NCBI GenBank assembly: GCA_964247055.1
Contig: OZ176050.1
Span: 7,440,001-7,504,000 of the forward strand
Source of the DNA: Paragordius varius
Lineage: Eukaryota; Nematomorpha
Length of the DNA stretch: 64,000 nt
Reading direction: 5' to 3'
Below the pieces are notes generated by a model. The model had not been told where the DNA came from, did not search any database, and saw nothing but the letters and a program-made list of their open reading frames with translations. The position numbers and the translations under genes were made by a program. Below, in pieces: positions 27,601-39,888 of this stretch; within the stretch, counting starts at the first letter, position 1; each line of letters opens with the position of its first letter.

Positions 27601-30600
27601 ATTTGTTGTGATTAAATACAGTTTGAGATGGGCTTTGAGTCCCATTATATGTTGGTTTTGTTTGTGGGTTTAAATCAATTTTTTGTTGTATGAAAGTATC
27701 GTTGTTATTAACATTGGAAATTTCAGGTTTTTCAGTTAAAACTCCCCCTGAATCTATAGCGTTATCAACAACGCAAGCCTGGGTACTTACCCAAGCAAAC
27801 CCACCCTGTTTAACCAAAAGCCTATAAATGCCAGTTTTGATTTGTCCAAAAACATTCACTGTAAAAAATTAAATAAAAGATTATATATATAAGCGCGTTC
27901 AATAATTTTTTAATGTGTTAACAACATTGAGCAATACTTTTATCCATCCATTTTTTCGAAAATTGATAGGAATCAAAAATTTCAGCATAAATGTTAAAAT
28001 AACTGTAAAATTGTTGCTAATTATAAACAGACATGGCGTGATAATGAAAAAGAAAATTTTAGCCGTTACGTTTTTTAAATTAAATGAAAATGTTTGGATA
28101 TATAATAAAATTTTTATCTTATTCACGATAAGGCAATAATTTAAACCAAATTACTTAATTTTTCGTCAAATTAATAAGGTTGTACTTATATGTATCTATC
28201 AAATAATTATATATTATACATCGTTTCATATCAGATCTAAATCGTTCGAGATCAAGAATGTGAATCAAATCGTAGAATGAACGTCCAACCAGTTGCCAAA
28301 TATCGTATCCCAATACATCGGCAACTCTAAAGCGTGATAATTTATTTTATGATATTTGTATTAATATTTAAATAAGTACTTAAACGATATAACATTATTT
28401 AATCATTACAAAATATGTAGTTCCAATATATTACTTATTTATTACACTAAATTTAAAGTTTATAAGGTTTTTCAAATTCTTTAAAATGATATTAATTCGT
28501 AATTATCATTACAAAATTTATAGTTCCATATATTACTTATTACACTAAATTTGAAGTTTATAAGTTTTTTCAAAATCTCAAAAAGGTAGTATATTATACG
28601 GGTTATTTTTGCAAAAAAAGGTATATTAAATTAAATAAAATTCAACAAATACAACTTTAAATAAAATTTACCGTTCATCAAAATACATGATTTTCATATC
28701 AATGCGATGTTTACTCAAAAGTGTAGCAACGGGTTTTAAAAGCCGAGAATTTGCCTTAGACTGCAATTTGTATTGTTCGTTATGGACAATATTATTTTTG
28801 AAAATTGTAGGGGTTTTATGAACAATATTTTCATTGATTTGTGGATATGGTTTTATATCATTCAAATATTTGACGTTTACTAAATATAATAATTAAAGTT
28901 AACATATTATGGGGGTGATGAAAAAAATATAAATTACTAATATTTTAATTTTATATTTTTTAATAACGGGGGGGGGGGGGGTTTATAAGCTTGCACTTTA
29001 GATTTGTTTTTAACGGACAAAAAATACTGAGATTTTTTCGAAATTTGAGTTTTATTTTAAAGTAAGCGCCAAGATTTTTAAAATATTAGATAAGTTGGCT
29101 TTTAACAATATATCATGATAATTTTCATACATAATTATTTTGAAATGTAAAATAAATTTCCAAAATATTTCATTAATTTTAATCAATTATTTGTATAAAC
29201 AATATATGTATATGAACAATTATTTAAACTTCAACTATATGGTAAAATGTAAAGATAAATTTTTTTCCTTTAAAAATTAACACAAAAATAAAATTTCTAA
29301 AAAATAAACTTTGCAATTTTTCCATTTCATCTTTCAACACTGCATCCAACATTAGTGATGAGATTAAATTGCTATTCGGATTTAGGAGTTTAGATTTTAT
29401 GATAGCATTTTTAAAGTCAATATTACAAACTGGTGTCGCTATTAGCATAGTACAAATAAGTCGTTTGGGTTCAGGACTCAATATATCGTTTTTATTTTCC
29501 ACTTTCGTTTTATCAGTAATGAGATTAGATGTTAAATGGTTTTTAAAGTTTTTCGATGTTTGCTTATTGGGGTAGAAGTGAGAATGACCAAAAAAATGTA
29601 AGACCTACAGATATGTGACAAGTTATATATCAATTAAAAATAGAGAGGCTCGTAAAATAATGTCTAAATGAGAAGGCTTTTAATCATAAAAAAATCTTTA
29701 AAAATAAATCATAATCCAATAAATTAAGCGCCATTTTTCATTTAATTCCAAATATTTTGATATTTAGCACAACCTATACATTCTTTTATCGTGTTTTTTA
29801 AATAGCACCATTTTTAACAAAATTTGATATTATTATAAAAAAATTGGTAAATTTTATAGATACAATTTATTGCGTAATCTCTTAACCTTATACTGTTGAT
29901 GATTGAAAACGGATTTATTCAATCGGCACACCGGATGACTGAGAGTTATATGGAAAGGAGATTGAGTCATATTACTAGTAGGAGATTTCGATTCCATATT
30001 TGCATTGTTTTCGTTTTTAGAACTGCCATCATTTTTATAGCCTTGTAATGGGTCAGCTAAACTATCTGTTGTGTTCCCACTCTTGTCATTTATATCGTAA
30101 TTGGATATATTGGCGTTAGTCAAGTTTGAAGTGTTAGTATGGGGCACACAAATGCGATTATAAACGTATTTAAAACGAAGTATCGTATTTATCGTACATG
30201 TTAGTAGGGTATTGTGATCATCTCTTCTCCTATCATGATTAGTATATTCATCTTGCGAGTTTTTACTACTTTTTTCCAATAAACCATCATTTTTTATGTC
30301 TCCCCTGTTAGTAATAGTTGCGTTTATGTCCTTAACTTTAATACCATCGCTTGAATTTATTAACAAATCATTCGTGTTATTTTTGTCCAAAACCTCTGAC
30401 TCTTTTTTGAGTTTAGCAAGAAAATCTTCCACATCATCAGGATGAATGAATTCTGTTATACTTTGGCCCAGCAAACAAATCTAAAAAAATTCGAATATGA
30501 GCCATAATTAATTAATAATAGAGAGCAAGTATCATAATTTTTTATCTAATAAATAATTAATTAGATGCTGCTAATAATAATTATCAATTGACTATAAGGA

Positions 30601-32422
30601 AGATATAATGACGTCAAACAAGCATCGCATCGATTTTCTTTTTTAGGGTTCTTTAATAATCAAGGGAAAACAGGGAGGTGGATATAGTAAATAAAATATT
30701 ATATTATGTACTACAATACATGTATTTTTTTAAAAAATAAATTGTATATGAGAATGGAGGCTAGGTTATAATTATTTTTTTAAAAAAGCCTTATTTTAGT
30801 AAAAGGTTATTAATAAACCACATATATTAAATTCTAATCTTGCTAAATCATTATTTTGGAATATATACGAAAAATTAAATTTTTTACATTTGATTGTGTT
30901 TAAACCGTGTAAGGCAATATTATTGGTTATAAAGAGATTAAACGTCTAAAAGACATTAATATTTTTCTGTATTCACCAATTAAAAGGCCCTTTAAAACCA
31001 ATAATATAACTCATTACTGTACATTCAAAAACAGAGCTATTCAACACAAATGGCTTCGTAGGCCGCATTTTCGACTCAAAAAAGGTGGGGCTAACTGCAA
31101 ACACAATATTAAAAATTTGTGTCTAATTTGTTGCTAAATAAGATAGACATAATCAGAAAATTCGCTTAAGAAATATCAATTTTACTAAAATGTATGTGCA
31201 TATTTTTGCATATTACGGATTTCCCGCGGGCGGTGTGTTGAAAACCCCTGATCCAAAAAATACATAAAAACTCAAATCGCATATAAAGTTAGTGTAACAA
31301 ACCTTTGAAAGACCCAAGTAATGTTCAACATTGTTTGAGACATACAGTATAATACCATTTTCCGATAGGATAAGAAAAAAACTATCCAATAACTTCAGTA
31401 AATTAGTCGCATCGCATGGCGTAGATAACAACTTTTTGCAATATTTATCATTATTTGAGTTTTCTTTTTCAAAAGGTATGGAATTATAATTATAACTTAA
31501 TGTTGTGGGCCAGTGTTCTACGTAAAAAGTAATGTATTGAAACGTATAAATAAATTTAAATTTACAACTGACATGTTGAGAATGAAAATAAAATAAGATT
31601 AATCGCTAAACATTCCATGATCGTTTCAATTAAACAACTGTTTTAATTTTAACAAACTAAAATAAAATATAACGTTTTAAAAAATTAACAAATTAATTTA
31701 TTATGAGTAAAAAATTTAAAAACATTAACTATTGCTTAAAATCTTTATTTTTCCAAATTTGTTTAAATTTTTAACATGTTTACTTTTTAACAAAAATAAG
31801 TTTTAATTTGTAACACGATAGCACATACCATACTAAGAAGATAAAATAATAAAAAACCTACATTGCATAAAAAAACATAAATCTACATGTAATAAATTTT
31901 ATTTTTCATAAATTATATTTTTACCACACCTCCGCAAACTAACTAAGACAAAAAACATCTTCTAAATATAATTATGCAACAAGCATAAAAATGTCATTTG
32001 CTACTAAAACAACAGTAAAAATAATAAGTAAAAATATTAAATGTGTCTGGTACACAAAAATAATTAAAATTTGAGTTAAAATTTGTTATATAAATTTAAA
32101 AAAAGCAACAAAATAAATTTTGCCATATGTGCCGTTATAAATTTATCTTACCATATTGCAGTAACTGCCGCAACTTTATGTAAGCTAATGATATTCGAAC
32201 CAATGATATTTTATCAATATGCATGTTTGATGATAATGAGTCGCATATCTTTCCAATGTTACTATAGTTGTGACACGGAAGAATAGTTAACATTTCCTTA
32301 AAAATTTGTGTTTCACAACTCCGCCTCTGTCTAGCGGCATTTCTTGAAGTCTCCTTTCTATTATCCGTCTTTAATCTATAAATAATTATATTATATAAAT
32401 ACTTGTTGCTTTTTTTAGGCAT
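21695..32422 (-). CDS. HIF-alpha-like bHLH-PAS transcription factor
   Basis: Hypoxia-inducible-factor alpha homologue, a nuclear DNA-binding partner of ARNT. Thirteen exons join in phase (1,465 residues): 32403-32422, 32152-32375, 31303-31517, 29887-30480, 29310-29604, 28672-28879, 28220-28326, 27216-27858, 24360-25315, 24144-24199, 23597-23898, 22990-23204, 21695-22257. Residues 9-80 are a bHLH with basic region RKETSRNAARQRRSCETQIF, closest to HIF. PAS-A follows (YVSNNVEHYLGLSK, LGQSITEFIHPDD, VLHFFGHSHFY). PAS-B is LSKHRIDMKIMYFDERVADV, GGFAWVSTQACVVDN and YIVCLHNIVG. Exon 8 inserts about 165 mostly Asn-rich residues between the last two PAS-B blocks. Intron 1 is 27 nt and the others are 160-1,900 nt. 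I find no LxxLAPYIP oxygen-degradation motif. The C-terminus has a weak CEMD match to the usual CEVN. HIF identity is favoured over Sim or Trh. Confidence 0.9.
26290..26372. repeat. Two-copy tandem repeat of about 43 bp
   Basis: GATATATAGGCCAATTATAA with its following bases is repeated with few changes about 43 bp later. It lies within the 1.9-kb HIF-alpha intron 8. Confidence 0.8.
28402..28575. repeat. Two-copy tandem duplication of about 100 bp in a HIF-alpha intron
   Basis: The block running from ATCATTACAAAAT through TAGTTCC, TTACTTATT and AAGTTTATAAG appears near 28402 and again near 28504 with minor differences. It lies between exons 6 and 7. Confidence 0.75.
28968..28981 (+). repeat. 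Run of 14 G in AT-rich intron
   Basis: Fourteen consecutive guanines, the only long G run in the window. On the transcribed (minus) strand of the HIF-alpha gene the intron RNA would contain a C run. Confidence 0.95.
31032..31250. mobile_element. hAT-like MITE in HIF-alpha intron
   Basis: It begins CAGAGCTATTCAACAC with a GGCCGCATTTTCGACTC block inside. It ends GGCGGTGTGTTGAAAACCCCTG. Flanking 8-mers TTCAAAAA and ATCCAAAA agree at six of eight positions. Same family as the copies near 5.0, 42.0 and 59.7 kb. It is inside the 822-nt intron between exons 3 and 4 and has no coding content. Confidence 0.6.
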
Positions 32423-32964
32423 TATAAAAGGCAAGAGGCAGTGGGCTAAAAGTCAGCCTAATACTCATCTGAAATAAATGGACGAATGAAACGGTAACCC
32501 TTATAGTTAAATTATTTAATATTTTCCCGGAGATAGAAATATATAAGTACAATCAAAAAAAGCTTACTAGGCGGTGACAAATTTTCCAATAAAATAATTA
32601 TTCAAAACCGCTTGAAAGGGAGGTGGGTCGACCATTTTTAAAAAATCTGGTAGCAAAAAAATATTCCTATCGAATATTTTTTGAGGACTACAAGTCAAAA
32701 AGGATATTTTTTTATTTTTGATAAAATTTAGATAAAAATTCGAATGCGATTTATTAATTCGATTTGAATATCTAAACACCCCAGAAACTTTAGATTTTAA
32801 AAAAACTACTAAAAAACGGTCACAATTGAAATTTATTCTTCTATCCTCATAAAAATTATATAAAAACGCCGAAATATCTCAATAAAATTTAGTTTTAAAA
32901 AAGTTTTGTATCAAACTGCCTGGGTACCATCTTAATTTGACAAAATTTTCGCAAAATATCGTGT
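32423..32964. other. Upstream region of HIF-alpha
   Basis: AT-rich sequence upstream of the HIF-alpha start, partly made of diverged pieces of the repeat family that follows. It would contain the HIF-alpha promoter and 5' UTR. I see no distinct regulatory motif. Confidence 0.35.
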
Positions 32965-35900
32965 TTAACACCTGGATACAACACATTTATTTTAGTCCTT
33001 CGATTCAAAGTTGGATAGTTGGATCCAGGCCTGTTTAAAATTAAATTCTTTAAAAAATATGGATTGAATCAAAACCATTGCAAAATTTTGCAGTTATATA
33101 ACATTAATAAACCGAAATATAAAAAAAAATTTATTCAAAAATACTTGATTTTACTTATTTTAATCTAAAACCCAAAAGTAAAAGCTTATCAACGTGACAT
33201 GTCTTAAATGGTAAAATTGAAAAATAATACAAAATAAACCACTTTTTATTTCTATCAATGTTAGATTTAATTTAAATAAAAAATTAGCTTTTATTTTGCA
33301 AAAACTTTGTAAAATAAAAATGGCGTCCAAGTAGTTTGACATGGAACTTTTTTGCAAACAAAATTTTATTTAGATATTTAGGCTTATTTATATAGGATAG
33401 AAACAAAAATTTAAATTGGCACCGTTTCCTTCAGTATTTTTTTAAAAATACCAAATGTAATTAAGTCTGGGGTATTTAGATACCCCAATTTAAATCGAAG
33501 TGTTAATTGATTCTAAGCCTAATGGTATTTACTTTAAACTTATTCACACATGTGATGTTGGTTAATTATTATTTTGGGTTTTACCTCTGAACATGCAACA
33601 TCAAGTATTTTTGAATGATATGTTATTGTATTTCGTATCATTAATGTTTTTAAATGTAATCAATATGTTTATCCAATCTTTAGCACTTGAGCACATTATG
33701 GGTGGGGTGATATACAAAATTGACTTGCCTTGCAATATTTTCAAATCATGGCTTGCTTTCATTTGATAAAAAAAATTTAACATTAGACCACTTAAGTCAT
33801 GCAAGTAAACTTGATTCGGAGGTGATAAAAAATCATATGATCAAGTAATAGATTTTTCAAATGTGGTGTTGGTCACACTTAACAGTTTTTAAAATATGGA
33901 TAAAATTATTTTAAACTATTTATGTATGTAATTTAGGCTTTATATGTAATTAAAACCTTTGTTAATCATATAAATTTTTATATGATTAATTTGGCTAATT
34001 AACCTATCCAATGAGGTTTTAAATATCCTTCTGATATTTAAGAACAATACATATAAAAAGCTAAATTTGCGGGTTCACGTAATTGATATAGCATATTTTG
34101 CATTGCTCCTAAATATTAGCAGAGTTTTTCTAAAAATATATCCTCTTTTGTATCTACCTAATCTAAATAAAAAATTTATCAAATAAACAATTTATATCAT
34201 TAACAATTCGATTTAAATTGGGGTATCTAAATAGAATATATTTAAGTTAGGATTTTTAAAAAACTACTGAAGGAAACGATCCCTATTTAAATTTATGCTT
34301 CTATCCTAATAAAAATTATATAAATATGCCAAAATATCTTAATAAAATTTTGTTATGAAAAAAAGTACCATGTCAAACTACTACGACGCCATTTTTATTT
34401 TACAAAATTTTAAAGGTAACTTTAAAGCTAATTTTTTATTTAAGACTTGAATACAACACATTCATTTTAGTCCTTCGATTCAAATTGGGGTAGTTATATA
34501 CCTTAGGCCTGTTTAAAATTAAATTCATTTAAAAATATGGAAGGAATCGATACCATGGCAAAATCTTGCACTTGTATAACATTAATAAACACAAATATAT
34601 AAAAAATTTTGTTCAAAAATACTTGATTATACTTATTTTAAGCCAAAACTGAAAGGTAAAAACTTAGTCAACGTGACATGCGTCCAAAAGTAAAATTAAA
34701 AAATAGTACAATATAAAGAGCTTTTTCTATTTCTATCAATGTTAGATGTAATTTAAATAAAAAATTAGCTATAATTTTACTCTTAAAATTAAATGAAGAC
34801 GATATTTTGCAAAAATTTTGCAAAATAAAAATGGCGTCGAAGTAGTTTGACATAGAACTTTTTTTCATAACAAAATTTTATGTAGATATTTTGGCATATT
34901 TATATAATTTTTATTTGGATAGAAGCATAAATTTAAATTTGGACCGCTTGCTTCAGTAGTTTTTTGTAAATCCTAATTCAAATTTAGTCTGGGGTATTTA
35001 GATACCCCAATTTGAATCGAAGTGTTAAATTACATCTAACATTGATTGAAATAGAAATAGCGGTTTATTTTGTATTATTTTTTAATTTTACCATTTCACA
35101 TATGTCAGGTTGACGAAATCTTTATTATTCGGTTTTAGCTTAAAATAAGTAATATCAAGTATTTTTAAATAAATTTTTTTATATATTTCAGTTTATTAAA
35201 GTTACGTAAGTGCAAAATTTTGCCATGGTTTCGATTCCTTCCATACTTTTTAAAGTATTTGATGTTAAACAGCCAGGGGTATCCAACTAGCCTAATTTGA
35301 ATCGAAGGACTGAAAAAAACGTGTTGTATCCAAGTGTTAAAAAAGGTTTTAAATGCATATAAGGCCTAAAATACATAAATAGTTTCCAAAATAATTTTAT
35401 CCATATTAAATCTGTCAATTGTGCCCTATATCACATTTGCAAAAGCAAGTTTGACTTGACCATATAATTTTTTATCACCTCCGAATCAAGTTTTCTTGCT
35501 TAAGTCGTCTAATGTTAATTTTTTTTATCACATGAAGGCAAGCCATAACTTGAAAAACTTGCAAGTCAAGTCAAAAAAATTTTTTTTATTACCCCACCCA
35601 GTATGACATGTATGCATTAGCCAAATAAAAATTATATAATATAAACAATTTCTTCTGTTTTTATCAATAATATATGTGATTTTAATAAAAACTTAAGTTT
35701 AAGTGTTAGGATTAAATAAGCACGATATGTTAGAAAAATGTCTAAAATAATAATGGCGTTGAAGTAGTTTGATTTGAACGTAAACTAAATTTTATTTTAA
35801 GATTTTAGCTTATAATTTTTATTGGGATCAAAGCACATTAAAATGGATCCGTTTCTTTCGGTAGTTTTATAAATTATCAAATAAAATATATGGGTCCCTA

Positions 35901-36471
35901 AGCGCTCCAATTTGAATCAAAGTGTACATTTTTTTACGTTGTCAAAGCTTTATTAAAAATGTTTTGTTAACACTTGGATACAACACATTCATTGTCCTTC
36001 GATTCAGATTGTATTTAATATTAAATTAATAAATATTGAATAAATTGAAACTATGGCAAATTTTGCACTTATATAACATTAATGAACAAAATATATTATA
36101 AATTCATTTAAATTATTGATAATATTTATTCAGAGGTAAAACTCAAAGGTAAAAATTTAGCCAACATTTCATAAACTAAATATAATAATAATCCAAAATA
36201 TATCACTTTTTCTTTTTATATTAGTTAAGTGGGTTTAATAAATAAATTAATTTAATTTTAGGCTTAGAATCAAATAAAGACGATTTTTTCAAAAATGTTG
36301 TAAAATAAAAATGGCATCAAATGGTTACTAAATTTTAATAGAAATTTTGGCTTATTAATATAATTTTCTTAAGGATAGAAGTATAAATTTAAATTGGAAC
36401 GGTTTTATTTAAAAATATTAATTTAATTGTCTAGGTTATTTATGTACCCCAATTCGAATAGATGTGTTATG
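32965..36471. mobile_element. Cluster of a TTAA-ended inverted-repeat element, both orientations
   Basis: Multiple copies of a non-coding element of about 550-600 bp. One end reads TTAACACTTCGATTCAAATT followed by GGGGTATCTAAATACCCC. The other ends in TCCAAGTGTTAA, just inside CCCCAATTTGAATCGAAGGA. Internal marks include a GACGCCATTTTTATTTTAC block and a CAACGTGACATG block. Copies or parts: 32965-33506 (reverse), 34206-34437 (forward part), 34438-35028 (reverse), 35028-35342 (forward part), about 35580-35930 (reverse part), 35970-36471 (reverse). Open frames in it repeat between copies but are short and disrupted. TTAA at the outer edges suggests piggyBac-type target choice. Confidence 0.75.
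33690..35612. repeat. Inverted repeat arms around element copies
   Basis: The arm 33690-33955 (GTGGGGTGATATACAAAATT, TTGATTCGGAGGTGATAAAA, then ATATGGATAAAATTATTTTA) reappears reversed and complemented at about 35345-35612. The arms bracket two copies of the TTAA-ended element. They may be ends of a larger composite element or an inverted duplication. Confidence 0.7.
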
Positions 36472-36479
36472 CGTCCGAA

Positions 36480-38300
36480 ATAGGGGATAAAAAAATCTGA
36501 TGAAATATGTGTGTTAAAAAAATGCATTAGGGGTTTATCATCCTGCTTCTGATTTTGGCTTTACGAGCGTGTAAGAAAGTTATTCAAACTTTTGTAATAA
36601 CTGCTTCATATAAGATAATGGGAAAATTTGCCCACATGTCAATAAAATTTTTATGTGAAAATTAAATGCGCCATTGCTAAAAATATACGCAAAGTATATT
36701 AAAATTATATAAAAAATAGTATTTTTAAAAAATTTAAATTTTAGGGCTCTGAAAGTCCTAATATTTGCCATTCTATACTGGCGATGTCTCGTAAAATGAA
36801 CGCTAAAGTTCCGACATTTGGAGATAAATTAATTTTTTTATAATGTCTCAAAATTGTAGGGAGTGAGCTTAAACAGATTTTGAAAAATTAAATTTTTTTA
36901 AAAGTGTATGTATTTTTAAAAAATTTATTTAGTAGTATCTAATTTAACACATAAAATTTTTTATCGCGCAACCCCGGCATTTTTGGGTTTATTTTAAGAG
37001 AAATAGCCATTTTTGCAAAGCAAAAAAATTTGGGAGTTTCGGAGCCTACATCTAAAAATAAAATTTTATTGTTTTACTTTTTAGATGGCGTTTTTTATAA
37101 TGAAGCATTTAGCTTTGGCCAAAAAAATTTATTTAAAAAATGTGCACATTTGCCTTTTTTGGAGCAGTTACCAGAAAAGTTTAAATAACTGTCTCAACAC
37201 TCTATGACCTTTTGGAATAGATCTCTATCCATTATTAATTAAAATTTTATCATATAATATATTAGAGGTATTAGGCACTTTAAAAAAAATGTATAATTGA
37301 ACAAAATTATCTCAACTTTTTGGCCGCCATTTTTTTTCTTTAATTTCAAATCGCTAATGCAATAGGCTAATAATGTTATGGTTAGAAAATGTAAATAATT
37401 AAGGCTACATTTTATCAGCAAAGCTTGATATATATTGATTTTAATATCAGCTATTCCTTTCAATCCTGTTTTGGGGCTGTCCCAAATTTTAACAATAGAA
37501 CACAAAACTGTAAAAAAATAAGACCTTTTTTATCTAATAGAGAGCCATGTTTGATAATTAATTTTAACTAATTAAACTCTCAAAACCATAGTATACAAGT
37601 TTGAGCCTCAACATAAAAACTACCCAATATGTCTCGCGGACAAAAATTTAAAAGGTCATGAAGTGTTAAATGACTTTTAACGGTCGCAATAAGGCACCAT
37701 TTGATACATTTTCCTACCAAAATATGTATGTTACATCGGATTTTTTTGCACTGTCTTATTATATGTAGTTTATGATACACTTTAGCTATATTTTTTGGAA
37801 GGAGTTTATCTTATGCCAAAAAAATTAATTTTACAAATGTGAACATATTTTGCCATATTCTGATATGGTCAAGTTACCAATAAGTGTAAAAAACTTATTC
37901 AAATCACTCGTAAAAGCCGAAACCAAAAGCACCATGAATATTATGACACTTTTCTATGAATATATATTTTTCTTCAGGATATTTTTATATTATCCCTATT
38001 TCGGACGCAGTATATATTATTTTAAAATGTTAAATGTTTGCTTTAGCAATCCAAAAAATATCTGAGGTCGTCCAAAATAGAAAAATAAAATTTATAAATG
38101 CACCGCGGGGACTAAGCCGTTTATATGGAATCAATCTACCGTTTTGTCCTATTGGTAAGATAATAGGGGTTTTTGAAAAATACATGTACTAAAATTTTGT
38201 GTATGAAGCACATTTCTAAAACAGTAGGTCCTTCAGATTTGATAACGATTTGTTTTTACAAATATGCATGGGATAGAATTTATATACAACACCCCCTCAG
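36480..38300. repeat. Dispersed repeat region related to 6.3-7.9 kb
   Basis: From about 36.84 to 37.88 kb blocks match 6.3-7.9 kb in the same order and orientation (see that entry). AAGCATTTAGCTTTGGCC also resembles the 63.3-63.5 kb blocks. No gene seen. Confidence 0.4.
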
Positions 38301-39850
38301 TTAAGACCCAAACGCCTGGAAATGGGTTTTTGACCAATTATTATTGAATTGAAGCAACTCTTCCGAAAAGGTATAAACAGGTTCAAATTTTAAAAAGGAT
38401 TTATAATTTCAACAGTCTTTTTATGCAAATTGGGGTCTATAATAAAATTCATTTTAAAAGTTTGCACTTATGTAACATTAATGCGCAGAAACATAAAAAA
38501 ACATTTATTTTAAATGACTTATTTTGTATTTTATTGAAGGCGAAAATATAAATATGATGTATGTCCATTAGATAGATTTAAAAATGTGAATTAAACCACT
38601 TTTTTGCCAGTATATATGTTAAATGTAATTTTAAGAAAGAATTAAATAGCCTTTGAATCTAAAGATTTTCACTAATTTATTAGAAAAAAATGCCACCGAA
38701 CTAGTTCGATATGGATTTTTTTCACAAAACTAATTACTAATATATTTTGGTTATTTTTATCAAGATAGAAGCGTATAATTTAAATCCACCCGCTTTAATT
38801 TTAAAAATGATCAATAGAAAGTTGCCACAATTTGTATCAAACTGTAAGGCGCTGAGAAGTCATTTTTTTGAATATTCAGTTCAAAATTAATCGGGATTTC
38901 CAATAAATAAGCGCATTTCAGCAATTTTACTAATAAGAGCATGTTTAGATTAATTATTTTTAAATTACATATGCGCCTAGGTAACTGTGCCATTTTTCTA
39001 TATATTACGGTTAGTTTCTATCCATCTACTAAAAATGGGTTTTTCAAACAAATATTGGATTGAAGCATATTTTCGGAACACACGTGTAGGCCCATTCGAA
39101 GTTAAAAAATATATTCATTTATGAATATGCCGAGGGTGACCGAGTCATTTATTTAAGTAAGCTTCTTAAATTATCTCCATCCTTTTAAAAAAAAGGTTTT
39201 AAATATCGAGTGAAAAAAATTCAAAACGTGTAGACTCATTATCCAATAATAGTTTTTTTATGAACAAAGGTTACTTGAGGATTTTTTGAATTAGCGCTTC
39301 AGTCCGCCCCAACACTATAAAAGGGTTTTTAAACAAATATTGGTTTAAGCAATTTTTCGGGAAACCTGTAGGGCTAATTAAATGTAATAATAAATTTTCT
39401 TATTTTCATATGAATGCCCCCATAAGTGGCTGCGTCATTTTGTTAATATTGTCCCTCTGTTTAGCCACATCCCTAAAAATAGATTTTTTAAACAATTATA
39501 GACATTGAAACAATTTTTCGGAATAATAGCCGATTTGTCATCCAATGATGGTTCTTGTAAATGCGCATAAAGTGACTAAGGCTATTTAAATTTGCCCAAT
39601 AGTTTGGCCCCAATCCTCTCAAAATCATCTTTTTATACATATATTGGGTTTGGAGCTATTTTCTGGAAAACGAGTAGGCCAATTTATATTCCAAAGGATA
39701 TTATTCATCTATAAATAGGTAATTGATGGCGAAGCCATTTTGTCTCTTGACCCCAGTTTAACTCAACCTTGTAAAGCTATTTTCAAATGTTTTTCTTGGA
39801 ATTATTGCAAAAAAAGAGTTCTGACACTGATTAATAACTTTTGTTTCGTT
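38300..39850. repeat. Degenerate satellite-like array
   Basis: Successive units carry variants of AAACAAATATTGGATTGAAG, a CGGAA(A/C)AC...GTAGG(C/G)C block and a (G/A)TGAC...G(C/A)GTCATTT block. This family recurs in the opposite orientation at 43.28-44.6 kb. Units are diverged. No coding content. Confidence 0.65.
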
Positions 39851-39888
39851 TAAATGATAGCAACGGTGACCGATGACGCCAGTTATAT

